Positions 28,347 to 37,909 of a stretch of DNA of 62,069 nucleotides are shown here, piece by piece. Position numbers and translations under genes: made by a program. The stretch covers positions 1-62,069 of the forward strand of contig NZ_JAPFGP010000025.1 of the NCBI RefSeq assembly GCF_026241155.1, read 5' to 3'. The DNA comes from Paucibacter sp. PLA-PC-4 (GTDB lineage Bacteria; Pseudomonadota; Gammaproteobacteria; Burkholderiales; Burkholderiaceae_C). The notes under the pieces are model-generated. The model saw only the letters and a program-made list of their open reading frames with translations, was not told the origin of the DNA and made no database searches. Each line of letters opens with the position of its first letter. The first letter of the stretch is position 1.

Positions 28347-29282
28347 TCAGACCCCGGCCAAAACCCGCAAATGCACACCGACGCTGCGCGCCAGCGCGCC
28401 CAGGTGGTAGCCGCCTTCGAGGCAAGAGACGATGCGGCCCTGGGCGTGGCGCTCGGCCAGCTCCTTGATGCGCCAGGTGATCCACTCGTAGTCGGCCTCG
28501 ACCAGGCCCAGTTGGCCCAGATCGTCGTCGCGGTGGGCATCGAAGCCGGCAGAGATAAAGATCATTTCAGGCTTGAAACGCTCCAGCGCCGGCATCCACA
28601 TCGCCTCGATCATTTCGCGAATCTCGCCGCCACGGGTGTAGGCCGGCACCGGAACATTGATCATGTTCTCGCCCTTGGGCACGGCACCGCAATAGGGATA
28701 CAGCGGGTGCTGGAAGATGCTAACCATCAACACGCGCTCGTCGCCGGCAAGGATGTCCTCGGTGCCGTTGCCGTGGTGCACATCGAAGTCCACCACTGCG
28801 ACGCGCTGCAGCCCGCGCACATCGAGCGCATGGCGGGCAGCGATCGCGACATTGTTGAAAAAGCAAAAGCCCATACTCTGGTCGCGCGTCGCATGGTGGC
28901 CCGGTGGGCGCACGGAGCAGAAGGCATTCTCGACCTGACCGTCGATCACCAGATCGGTGGCCTGCACAGCCGCGCCGGCGGCGCGCAAGGCGGCCGACCA
29001 GGTGTAGGGGTTGGCGATGGTGTCGGGGTCGATGGCGCGCGACTCGCCGCTGGCAGCCAGCGACTCCAGCGTGTCGCGCAGCTGGGCCACATAGCCGTGG
29101 GTATGAGCCAGCTCCACGTCCGACAGGCGCACGCACGGCGCCTCATGACGCTCCAGTGCGACATCCAGGCCGCTGCCGATCAGCCAGTCCTCGATCGCAT
29201 CCAGGCGCTGCGGGCATTCGGGGTGGCCGGCGCCCATATCGTGGCGACGGCAATCGGGGTGGCTGAGGTAGGCAGTGGGCAT
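28347..29282 (-). CDS. Histone-deacetylase-family amidohydrolase
   Basis: The 311-residue protein starts at the ATG at 29282 and is a class II HDAC-like zinc enzyme. Visible motifs are RPPGHHA, the zinc-site DFDVHHGNGTEDI, and SAGFDAHRDD. Bacterial members remove acetyl groups from polyamines, acetoin-related or protein substrates; which applies here cannot be read from sequence. It lies 58 bases upstream of the MscS gene and is divergent from the MoxR operon with only 54 bases between starts. Confidence 0.92.
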   Translation of the reverse strand: MPTAYLSHPDCRRHDMGAGHPECPQRLDAIEDWLIGSGLDVALERHEAPCVRLSDVELAHTHGYVAQLRDTLESLAASGESRAIDPDTIANPYTWSAALRAAGAAVQATDLVIDGQVENAFCSVRPPGHHATRDQSMGFCFFNNVAIAARHALDVRGLQRVAVVDFDVHHGNGTEDILAGDERVLMVSIFQHPLYPYCGAVPKGENMINVPVPAYTRGGEIREMIEAMWMPALERFKPEMIFISAGFDAHRDDDLGQLGLVEADYEWITWRIKELAERHAQGRIVSCLEGGYHLGALARSVGVHLRVLAGV

Positions 29283-29336
29283 GCGGGAGGCGCGGCAGTC
29301 TCGATGGCGCGGCGTGTTTTGAGTTAATGTCCGAGC

Positions 29337-30278
<942 letters not shown>

Positions 30279-30286
30279 GCGCTGAC

Positions 30287-31267
30287 ATGGTGCAGTCCCT
30301 CAGACGCCGCGCCCGGGCCTGGTGGCAGGCCCGCCATCCGCTCAGCGACACCCACCAGATGGGCCAGCGAAACATCTACATCCTGCCCAGCCGGCCGGGT
30401 GTGTTCTATTGCATGACCCTGGTCGTGCTGCTGCTGGCCTCGATCAATGACCAGCTGAGCCTGGGCTATATGCTGACCTTTTTGCTGGCCGGCGCCGGCT
30501 TTGCGTCGATGCACGCCACCCACGCCAATCTGCGCGGCCTGAGCCTGGACCTGAAAAGCCCGCAGCCGGCCTTTGCGGGCGACGATGTGCAGTTGGAGGT
30601 GAGGATGCACAACAGCGGCCGGGCACGCTACGGCATCGGCATTCAGGTCCGACACGGCAAGGAGGCTGAGCCGGCCTGGGCCGATGTGCCGGCGCAGGGC
30701 CACAGTCTGCTGCAGCTGCGCTGCCCGGCGGCTGTGCGCGGCCTGATGAGCCTGCCGCAGTTGCGCGTCTGGACCCGCTTTCCGCTCGGCCTGTTCGGCG
30801 CCTGGAGCGTCTGGCGGCCGCAGGCTCGCGTCTGGATCTATCCCCGGCCCGAGCAGCCGCCGCCGGCCCTGCCCGGCCAGGCGGCCAGCAGCGGCGAGGG
30901 ACAGCGCGCTGCCACGCTGATGGTGCACGGCCAAGACTTCGAGGGAGTGCGCACCTACCGCCAGGGCGATTCGATCAAGCAGGTGCTGTGGAAGAAGGCC
31001 GCCAGCACCCCCGATGGCCAGCTGTTGGTGCGCGAGACCCTGGCGCCAGCCAGCCGCCAGCGCTGGCTCGACTTGGCCGACACCGCCGGCCTGGACTGGG
31101 AGGCGCGGCTCTCGCGCTTGACCGCCTGGGTGCTGCTAGCCGAGCAGCTGGGCCAGTCCTACGGCCTGCGCCTGGGCGGGCAAGAACTGGCTCCCGGTCA
31201 TGGGCCGGCACAGCGCCAGGCCTGCCTGGAACTGCTTGCGGCCGCTCCCCTGGAGCCACTGCGATGA
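30287..31267 (+). CDS. DUF58 membrane protein
   Basis: The 326-residue protein starts at the ATG at 30287. Two adjacent hydrophobic helices at about residues 38-72 are followed by a soluble domain carrying the DUF58 core FEGVRTYRQGDSIKQVLWKKAA. In the family this module follows MoxR and precedes a TgpA transglutaminase, and the three probably work as a unit on the envelope. Its stop overlaps the next start as ATGA. Confidence 0.92.
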   Translation: MVQSLRRRARAWWQARHPLSDTHQMGQRNIYILPSRPGVFYCMTLVVLLLASINDQLSLGYMLTFLLAGAGFASMHATHANLRGLSLDLKSPQPAFAGDDVQLEVRMHNSGRARYGIGIQVRHGKEAEPAWADVPAQGHSLLQLRCPAAVRGLMSLPQLRVWTRFPLGLFGAWSVWRPQARVWIYPRPEQPPPALPGQAASSGEGQRAATLMVHGQDFEGVRTYRQGDSIKQVLWKKAASTPDGQLLVRETLAPASRQRWLDLADTAGLDWEARLSRLTAWVLLAEQLGQSYGLRLGGQELAPGHGPAQRQACLELLAAAPLEPLR

Positions 31268-33357
31268 GCGCCTGGGCCACGATCAAGGCTCGGCTGCAGC
31301 ACCTGCCGCGGGAAACCCGCGATACCTTCTTCCTGCTGTTCGCTATCGCCGCCACCGCCCTGCCCCATGCCAGCCATCTGCCGCTGTGGTGCACGGCGCT
31401 GACCGGGTTGATGCTGCTGTGGCGCGGTCTGTTGGCCTGGAACGGCCAGGCATTGCCAGGGCGCTGGAGTCTGAGCCTGCTGTTGCTGGTGACGGCCGGC
31501 CTGACCCTGCTGACCCATCGCACGCTGATTGGCCGCGAGGCCGGCATCACGATGCTGGTCATGCTGATGGCAATGAAAACGCTGGAGCTTCGTGCGCGCC
31601 GCGATGCCTTCGTCGTGTTCTTCCTCGGTTTTTTCCTGGTGCTGACCCAGTATCTGTACTCGCAGTCGCTGCTGACCGGGCTGTGGACACTGGTCAGTGT
31701 CTGGGCCCTGCTGAGCGCGCTTGTGCTGGCCCAAATGCCGGTGGGCCAGCCCAGCCTCAAGCTGGCCGCGACCCAGGCCGCCCGCACCACCGCGATGGGC
31801 CTGCCAGTGATGGTGCTGCTGTTCCTGTTGTTTCCGCGCATCGCGCCACTGTGGGGCATCCCCAGCGACTCGGTGGGTCGCACCGGGCTGTCCAACGAGA
31901 TGGAACTGGGCGCGATGTCAGAGATCGCCAACGACGACAGCGTCGCGATGCGGCTGCGGTTCGAGGGCCCGGCGCCGCCGCCGCAAGGCCTGTACTTCCG
32001 CGGCCCGGTGCTCAGTCGCTTCGACGGTCGCCGCTGGCGGCCGCTGCCCGGCAACAACAACCCCTTCATCGCCCGAGCGCCAGCGCCACGGGTGCGGGGC
32101 CAGGTCTTGCGCTACGAGCTGACGATGGAGCCGTTGCGCCTGAGCGTGATGCCCCTACTGGAGAGTAGCCCCGAAGCTCCGGGCAGCGAGATGGATGTCC
32201 AGGGGCTTGTGCTGCGCCGCAGCGTCGACCTGCAGTGGCTGGCGCCGCGCCCCATCACCGAGCGCCTGCGACTGAACCAGCAGGCCTATCTGGACTATGA
32301 CAGCGGCCCGTTGCAGCCAACCCTGGGCCTGCAGGCCTATCTGGAGCTGCCCCAGGGAATGAACCCGCGTACTCTGGGCTGGGCGGCCGAGCTGAGGCGC
32401 CGCCCCGAACTCGCCGGTCTGGACGAGCGTTCCTATGCGCCAGCCATGGTGGCCGCCGTGCTGGCCCACATCACCACGGCCGACTTCACCTATACGCTAG
32501 CCCCGGGCCGCTACGGCGAGGTGACGCCGCATCTGATCGACGAGTTCTGGTTCGACCGCCGGCTGGGCTTTTGCGAGCATTTCTCGGCCGGCTTTGTCGT
32601 CGTGATGCGGGCGCTGGGCATTCCGGCCCGCATCGTCACCGGTTTCCAGGGCGCCGACCGCGAGCTGCAGGACGGCTATCTGGTGGTGCGTAACAGTCAG
32701 GCCCACGCCTGGGCCGAGGTCTGGCAGGCCGGGCGCGGCTGGGTGCGGGTCGACCCGACTGCTGCTGTGGCGCCGGACCGCGTCAATCTGGGCCAGGCCC
32801 TGAGCCCCCCGCCCGGCGCCTTCGCTGGCGCGCTGGGCCAGGTCAACCCGGCTCTGTGGCAAGGGCTGCGCGCCATTGCCCGGAGCTGGGAGCAGCTCAA
32901 CAATCGCTGGCAGCAATACGTGCTGAACTACTCGCGCAGCGACCAGTTCGATCTGTTGAAGAAGCTGGGCTGGCGCAGCCCCGACTGGCAGTCGCTGGGT
33001 CAGCTGGTCGGCGCGCTGATCGGCCTGCTGGCGGGCGCCGGCGCGGCCTGGGCGGCCTGGCAGGCCCGGCCGCACGACGGCTGGAGCCGCCAGCGCAGCG
33101 CCATCCTGCGCGAGCTGCGCCGTCTCGATATCGCCGCCACCGCCCACCAAGCGCCGCGCCAATGGGCGGCCCTGCTGCGGGCCCGCCACGGCGCGGCGGC
33201 TGAGCCGCTGGCGCGCCAGTTGCTGGCGCTGGAGCTTGCGCGCTATGCCGCAGGCAGCACGGCGGACGCGGCCGGCTGGCTGAACCGCTGGCGCTGGCTG
33301 CACGAGTTCCGTGCCGCAGGCCGTATGCTGCGGCACCAGACCATGAAGACCTCCTGA
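31264..33357 (+). CDS. TgpA-type membrane transglutaminase
   Basis: The 697-residue protein has about six N-terminal helices (residues 15-200), a transglutaminase-like catalytic domain, a further helix near residue 590 and a C-terminal cytoplasmic DUF4129-like part. The catalytic triad is visible: Cys437 (FCEHFS), His in QAHAWAEV and Asp in RVDPTAA. P. aeruginosa TgpA is essential and acts in the periplasm. Translation is coupled to DUF58 (ATGA) and its stop shares a base with mltB (TGATG). Confidence 0.93.
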   Translation: MSAWATIKARLQHLPRETRDTFFLLFAIAATALPHASHLPLWCTALTGLMLLWRGLLAWNGQALPGRWSLSLLLLVTAGLTLLTHRTLIGREAGITMLVMLMAMKTLELRARRDAFVVFFLGFFLVLTQYLYSQSLLTGLWTLVSVWALLSALVLAQMPVGQPSLKLAATQAARTTAMGLPVMVLLFLLFPRIAPLWGIPSDSVGRTGLSNEMELGAMSEIANDDSVAMRLRFEGPAPPPQGLYFRGPVLSRFDGRRWRPLPGNNNPFIARAPAPRVRGQVLRYELTMEPLRLSVMPLLESSPEAPGSEMDVQGLVLRRSVDLQWLAPRPITERLRLNQQAYLDYDSGPLQPTLGLQAYLELPQGMNPRTLGWAAELRRRPELAGLDERSYAPAMVAAVLAHITTADFTYTLAPGRYGEVTPHLIDEFWFDRRLGFCEHFSAGFVVVMRALGIPARIVTGFQGADRELQDGYLVVRNSQAHAWAEVWQAGRGWVRVDPTAAVAPDRVNLGQALSPPPGAFAGALGQVNPALWQGLRAIARSWEQLNNRWQQYVLNYSRSDQFDLLKKLGWRSPDWQSLGQLVGALIGLLAGAGAAWAAWQARPHDGWSRQRSAILRELRRLDIAATAHQAPRQWAALLRARHGAAAEPLARQLLALELARYAAGSTADAAGWLNRWRWLHEFRAAGRMLRHQTMKTS

Positions 33358-34427
33358 TGTTGTTGCGTGCCCTGACCTCCGTTCTAAGCCTCGTGCTGAT
33401 CACCGCCGCGCTGGCCGACCCGGCCCAAGCCGCGAAGCAGAAAAAAACTCCGTCGCAGCCCGTCGCTGCGATCTACGGCGAACGCGAAGACCTGATGCGT
33501 TTCGCCAGCGAGCAGGCCGCGCTGCTGGGCTGGAACGAGGCCGGCCTGCGCCGCCTGCTGTCACAGGCCAGGAAGCTGCCGACCGTGCAGCGCCTGATCA
33601 TGCCGCCGCCGGCCGGCACGGCCAAGGACTGGGCCGCCTACCGAGCCCGATTTGTCGAGCCGCGCCGGCTGCAGGCCGGCCTTGCCTTCTGGGCCGCCCA
33701 TGAGGCCGCGCTGGCGCGGGCCGAGGCGCAGTACGGGGTGCCGGCCGAGCTGATTGCCGGCTTGATCGGGGTCGAGACCTTCTACGGCCAGATCACTGGC
33801 GGCTTTCGCGTGCTCGACGCGCTAGTGACGCTGGGCTTCGATTTCCCGCCCGGGCGGCGCGACCGCAGCGAGTTCTTCCGCGCCGAGCTGGCCGAGTTCC
33901 TGAAGCTGTGCCAGCGCGAGGGGCTGGACGCGGCGACGCTGAAAGGCTCGTATGCAGGCGCAATGGGCTGGCCGCAATTCATGCCCAGCAGCTGGAACAA
34001 GCATGCCATCGATTTCGATGCCGACGGCCACGTCGACCTGATAGGCAACCCGGTCGACGCGATCGGCTCGGTAGCCCACTATCTGGCCCAGCATGGCTGG
34101 CGACCCGGCATGCCCACCCATTACACGGTGGCCGTACCGGTGGACACCGTCGAGCGGGCCCGCCTGCTGGCGCCCGACATCCTGCCCAGCTTCAGCGCCG
34201 CCCAGTTCGCCGAGGCCGGAGCCGAGCTCTCGGAGGCCGGCCGTGAGCACCAGGGCGCGTTAGCCTTGGTCGAGCTGCAAAACGGCACGGCAGCGCCCAG
34301 CTATATCGCAGGAACCGCCAACTTCTATGCGCTGACCCGCTACAACTGGTCCAGCTACTACGCCTATGCAGTCATCGAGCTCGGGCGCACGCTGCGCAGT
34401 TTTCGCGAGAGCGCTCAAAAACCATGA
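33357..34427 (+). CDS. mltB: Lytic murein transglycosylase B
   Basis: The 356-residue protein has a signal peptide (LTSVLSLVLITAALADPAQA) without a lipobox and a SltB-type domain. The catalytic Glu lies in IGVETFYG, followed by GSYAGAMGWPQFMPSSW and FDADGHVDL. It cleaves peptidoglycan to 1,6-anhydro products. The one-base overlap with the transglutaminase gene shows it belongs to that operon, tying the unit to cell-wall remodelling. Confidence 0.94.
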   Translation: MLLRALTSVLSLVLITAALADPAQAAKQKKTPSQPVAAIYGEREDLMRFASEQAALLGWNEAGLRRLLSQARKLPTVQRLIMPPPAGTAKDWAAYRARFVEPRRLQAGLAFWAAHEAALARAEAQYGVPAELIAGLIGVETFYGQITGGFRVLDALVTLGFDFPPGRRDRSEFFRAELAEFLKLCQREGLDAATLKGSYAGAMGWPQFMPSSWNKHAIDFDADGHVDLIGNPVDAIGSVAHYLAQHGWRPGMPTHYTVAVPVDTVERARLLAPDILPSFSAAQFAEAGAELSEAGREHQGALALVELQNGTAAPSYIAGTANFYALTRYNWSSYYAYAVIELGRTLRSFRESAQKP

Positions 34428-34434
34428 TCCTCCT

Positions 34435-35201
34435 CTAGGGCCGTGTCGGCATCGGTGGCCGCGCGTTGCCAGGAGTGCCAGCCCTGCTAGCGCTGGCCAG
34501 GGGGCTCAGGGGCTCGGGGGATCGCTGCGCCACAAGACACACCGGCGAAGGCGACAACGAAGTGATGACGCGCAAGCGCGATGAGCCGCTTTCGTACATC
34601 AGTCTTGTCTTCCGAGGCAACGGCGACACCGACGTCCTGACCGCCGGCCTGTGCGTCTTCTCCACGTCACCGACCACAGTCAGCGCGATCTCGGGCTGCA
34701 CGTTCTCCCCGGTATCGCACTGAGCCTTGACGACCGCTTGGAAGACCTTGGCAAGCCGGGGAGAGTTCCGCTCGACTGGCCGGTGTTCGAGGTCAAAGCA
34801 TGCGATCTGTCCACGCAGGTCGGGCGCACCCCAACTATCACCTCGAAACCCGAGAAACATAGGGCGAAACTCTTGCTCAGAATCCCGGACTCGGACTTGC
34901 GAATACACGCCCGGCGGTAGATCCAAGCTCTCAACCACCGCATCAACCTGAAGCAGGCCAGCAGCGCTGGCGACGTCCTGCCGGGCCACCTCGTCGAAGC
35001 CACGCCTGTCGACAGCGGTGCGCCAGGCCGGGCGACGCTCAGCAACAGCCGCGACGGCAAGCAAAGCTCGGCACTGCGCTTCGGATCCTCGGCCCGCTCG
35101 ATCCCGAAGACGAAGCGCCGCGCCGACTGCCCGCACAGCCAGGCACGGCTGCCGGGTGGCAGCAGCACAAGCCCGGCCGGGGCCGATGCGAGCGCCGGCA
35201 T
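34435..35201 (-). pseudogene. Frameshifted gene of unknown function
   Basis: Two minus-strand frames each look protein-like over part of this stretch. From the ATG at 35201 to about 35045, one frame (MPALASAPAGLVLLPPG...) has high GC3. From about 35045 to the stop at 34435 a second frame continues with balanced composition (ESLDLPPGVYSQVRVRDSE, MFLGFRGDSWGAPDL). This suggests one gene interrupted by a single frameshift; otherwise a 265-residue protein starting at 35232 in the second frame. I do not recognise a family. It overlaps nothing else. Confidence 0.4.
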
Positions 35202-35343
35202 GACCGGCCAGCCAGACTAGCCGCACCAACACGGTCGGGTACGGCCGTGCGCCATGCGTGATGCATCCGCTGCCTCCCTGGAAGCTCGGTGTAGGATTCG
35301 CGCCAACTTTCCAAACCTCTTTACTTGCCGTGAGTAGCCCCCG

Positions 35344-35811
35344 ATGAGCACAACCGTCTATGAGCGTCTGAAGAACCTGGGCATCGAGTTGCCGCCCGTG
35401 GCCGTGCCGGTGGCAGCCTATGTGCCCTATGTTCGCAGCGGCAATCTGGTCTTCCTGTCAGGCCATATCGCAAAGAAGGACGGCAAGCCCTGGGTCGGCA
35501 AGCTCGGCCTGGACACCGACACTGCCACCGGCAAGGCTGCGGCCCGTGCTATCGCGATCGACCTGATGGGCACGCTACAGGCGGCGGTCGGCGATCTGAA
35601 CAAGATCACCCGCATCGTGAAGCTGATGAGCCTGGTCAACAGCACGCTGGAGTTCACCGAGCAGCATCTGGTGACCAATGGTGCCTCGGAGCTGCTGGCC
35701 GAGGTGTTCGGCGAGCGCGGCGCCCATGCGCGCAGCGCCTTCGGTGTGGCCCAGAACCCGATGGGGGCCTGCGTCGAGATCGATCTGGTGGTGGAAGTCG
35801 ACGCGGACTGA
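35344..35811 (+). CDS. RidA/YjgF-family protein
   Basis: The 155-residue protein belongs to the longer RidA-like subgroup: it has LVFLSGHIAKKDGKPWVGKLG near the N-terminus and ARSAFGVAQNPMGACVEIDLVVEV at the end. RidA proteins hydrolyse reactive enamine/imine intermediates from PLP enzymes. Whether the catalytic Arg pattern is complete cannot be settled without alignment. It is followed after 3 bases by dsbB. Confidence 0.88.
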   Translation: MSTTVYERLKNLGIELPPVAVPVAAYVPYVRSGNLVFLSGHIAKKDGKPWVGKLGLDTDTATGKAAARAIAIDLMGTLQAAVGDLNKITRIVKLMSLVNSTLEFTEQHLVTNGASELLAEVFGERGAHARSAFGVAQNPMGACVEIDLVVEVDAD

Positions 35812-35814
35812 TCG

Positions 35815-36306
35815 ATGTTCCTGACCGCCTCGAAACTGCCGGCGCGCGTGCTGGCCTTTATCTGCCTGGCCAGCTTCGGCGGCGTCGCGATTGCGCTAAT
35901 CGCCCAGCATGGATTCAACGTCAAGCCTTGCCCCTGGTGCGTCATGCAGCGGGCCATCTTCTTGCTGCTGGGTGCGGTGGCTGGTTTGGGATGGCTACTC
36001 AAGGGCAGCACGGTGCTGCGCAAGCTTTCGCTGGGCGCAGTGCTGCTGCTGTCGCTGGCCGGTCTGGCCTCGGCCTATTACCAGCATGAGGTGGCCTCCA
36101 AGCTGGCCTCTTGCGATATGACCCTGGCCGACCGGATCGTCACCGCGCTGGACCTGGAGACGCTATGGCCCGATGTCTTCATGATCACCGCCTCCTGCGC
36201 CGAAGCCGCCGCCTACCGGCTGCTGGGTCTGCCTTACGAACTCTGGAGCGGCCTGCTGTTCGCCGCGATCTTCGTGGCCGGTGTGCTGGCATTGCGGCGG
36301 CGCTGA
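35815..36306 (+). CDS. dsbB: Disulfide bond formation protein B
   Basis: The 163-residue protein has four transmembrane helices. The two redox Cys pairs are visible: Cys39/Cys42 in PCPWC in the first periplasmic loop and Cys100/Cys128 in the second. It reoxidises DsbA and passes electrons to quinone. Its partner is not in the window. The multi-Cys secreted proteins here are plausible clients. Confidence 0.93.
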   Translation: MFLTASKLPARVLAFICLASFGGVAIALIAQHGFNVKPCPWCVMQRAIFLLLGAVAGLGWLLKGSTVLRKLSLGAVLLLSLAGLASAYYQHEVASKLASCDMTLADRIVTALDLETLWPDVFMITASCAEAAAYRLLGLPYELWSGLLFAAIFVAGVLALRRR

Positions 36307-36327
36307 GCCAGGGCCAATGACCGAACG

Positions 36328-37200
36328 ATGCCGCCGCTGACCCCTGCCGAAGTGCTGAGCATGGCGCGCCGCGCCGGCGCAGCCTGGCTGGCTGACGGGG
36401 CACCCAGCATGGGCGCGGCGATTGCCTACTACACCTTGTTCTCGCTGGCACCGCTGCTGCTGATCGTCGTGTCGGTGGCCGGCCTGGTATTCGGCGCAGA
36501 GGCCGCACGCGGCGAAATCTATGGCCAGCTGCAGTCGCTGCTGGGCAGCGCCGGTGCACTGGCTGTGCAGGGACTGCTGGAGAGCGTCAACCGGCCTGGT
36601 GGCAGCCTGCTGGCCACGGTGTCGGGGCTGGTGCTGATGCTGATCGGTGCGACCTCGGTGTTCGCCGAGTTGCAGAACACGCTGGATCGCATCTGGCGCG
36701 TACCGGCCCGGCCACTGAACGGCCTGTGGGCGCTGCTGCGCGCGCGCCTGCTGTCCTTCGGGCTGATTCTGGGTTTCGGCTTTTTGCTGATGGTCTCGCT
36801 GCTGATGGGTGCGGCGCTGTCTGCACTGCACAAATGGTGGTCACCGCTGCTGGGCGGCTGGGACGACCTGATCCTCGTGATCGATCATCTGCTGAGCTTC
36901 GGCCTGATGACGGCGATGTTCGCGCTGATCTATAAGATCATGCCCAGGGCACGGGTCGCCTGGGTTGATGTATGGGTCGGCGCGGTGGTGACAGCCGCGC
37001 TGTTTAGCATCGGGCGCAGCCTGATCGGCTTGTATATCGGCAGCACCGCGATCAGCTCAGGCTTCGGCGCGGCCGGATCGCTGGTGGTGCTGCTGATCTG
37101 GGTCTACTACTCGGCGCAGATCTTTCTGCTAGGTGCCGAGTTCACCTGGGTGTTCGCCCACGCGCGCGGTTCGCGCCGGCATCTGCCGATGCCGTCCTGA
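36328..37200 (+). CDS. YihY/BrkB-family membrane protein
   Basis: The 290-residue protein has about six helices and the family features GAAIAYYTLFSLAPLLLIVV, ATSVFAELQNTLDRIWRV and ATAISS-type GSTAISSGFGAAGSLVVLLIWVYYSAQI. These proteins were once called ribonuclease BN in error; their function is still unsettled. It starts 21 bases after dsbB and its stop abuts the stop of a converging small gene. Confidence 0.92.
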   Translation: MPPLTPAEVLSMARRAGAAWLADGAPSMGAAIAYYTLFSLAPLLLIVVSVAGLVFGAEAARGEIYGQLQSLLGSAGALAVQGLLESVNRPGGSLLATVSGLVLMLIGATSVFAELQNTLDRIWRVPARPLNGLWALLRARLLSFGLILGFGFLLMVSLLMGAALSALHKWWSPLLGGWDDLILVIDHLLSFGLMTAMFALIYKIMPRARVAWVDVWVGAVVTAALFSIGRSLIGLYIGSTAISSGFGAAGSLVVLLIWVYYSAQIFLLGAEFTWVFAHARGSRRHLPMPS

Positions 37201-37527
37201 TCAAGCCGGCTGCGGCTGCAACTGCAACGCGCACCAGACCCCGTCGACCAAGGCATACAAGGCCCGTACCGCGCGCGGCTTTGGGCCTACGGGCCGACTT
37301 AGCCGCGCCGCGCAGAGCTGGGCTGCGCAGCGCAGCGCGGACACCTTGGGACGGTTGCCACGGCAGTGTTCGCGCGCTACAACCAGGCCGGCATCCTGAA
37401 GCATCGAGCCATCGGCAAACTCCACGCGCGCGCGCACGACGATGCTGGCCGGCGTGCTCAGCAGTAGATCCACATCGAGCGCAGGCTCGCCCTCGCAGCG
37501 ATTGGGACTGTTCATGATCCTATTCAT
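37201..37527 (-). CDS. Small hypothetical protein
   Basis: The 108-residue frame (ATG at 37527, or 37515) encodes a soluble, Cys-containing protein with LDVDLLLSTPASIVVRARVEF near the start, suggestive of beta strands. No family is recognised. It ends immediately next to the stop of the YihY gene (no bases between stops), and no terminator is visible. The N-terminal half looks more like protein than the Arg/Ala-rich C-terminal half. Confidence 0.4.
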   Translation of the reverse strand: MNRIMNSPNRCEGEPALDVDLLLSTPASIVVRARVEFADGSMLQDAGLVVAREHCRGNRPKVSALRCAAQLCAARLSRPVGPKPRAVRALYALVDGVWCALQLQPQPA

Positions 37528-37583
37528 GCAGCGATGCTAGGCAAGCCAGGCCGCTGCCCCTGTCGGGGCACGGCGCGGCTGCT

Positions 37584-37675
37584 TGTAGGACAAGGCCGCA
37601 TTGCCTGGGCGAGTCAGCGTCCTACACGGCCGGGCGTCGCCCGCCGATCCTCATTGCGCCGCGCCAGGCCTAGAG
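37584..37675 (+). promoter_or_regulatory. Stress-cassette promoter region 1 (upstream of DUF1328 gene)
   Basis: TGTAGGAC at 37584-37591 and GTCCTACA at 37619-37626 form an exact 8-bp inverted repeat. From the second half-site the sequence GTCCTACACG, a CCGAT 25 bases in, and CTAGA starting 51 bases in recur at identical spacing upstream of the csbD gene. CTAGA at 37670 lies 39 bases before the DUF1328 start and is a candidate -10 element. Confidence 0.6.
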
Positions 37676-37708
37676 TCGAGCCATCCCAAGCCACGACAAG
37701 GACTCGAC

Positions 37709-37885
37709 ATGATCAAGTGGGCTCTCATCTTCGCCCTGATCTCGGTGATCGCCGGGGTACTGGGGTTCAGCGGTATCGCAGCCGGCGCCGCCGGCATTGC
37801 CAAGTTGCTGTTCTTCGTCTTCTTGCTGATCTTTGTCGTGCTGCTGGTGCTGGCGATGCTAGGCGTCGGCGCGCTGCGCAAATAG
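37709..37885 (+). CDS. DUF1328 small membrane protein
   Basis: The 58-residue protein begins [20 protein letters not shown] and is two hydrophobic helices separated by an Ala/Gly turn ([11 protein letters not shown]), the full length of DUF1328 (YtjA-type). The function is unknown, but members are often found with CsbD and other general-stress genes, as here. It is followed after 24 bases by the phospholipase D gene. Confidence 0.9.
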   Translation: MIKWALIFALISVIAGVLGFSGIAAGAAGIAKLLFFVFLLIFVVLLVLAMLGVGALRK

Positions 37886-37909
37886 ACGCCGTCTACCCAG
37901 GAGTTTTGT

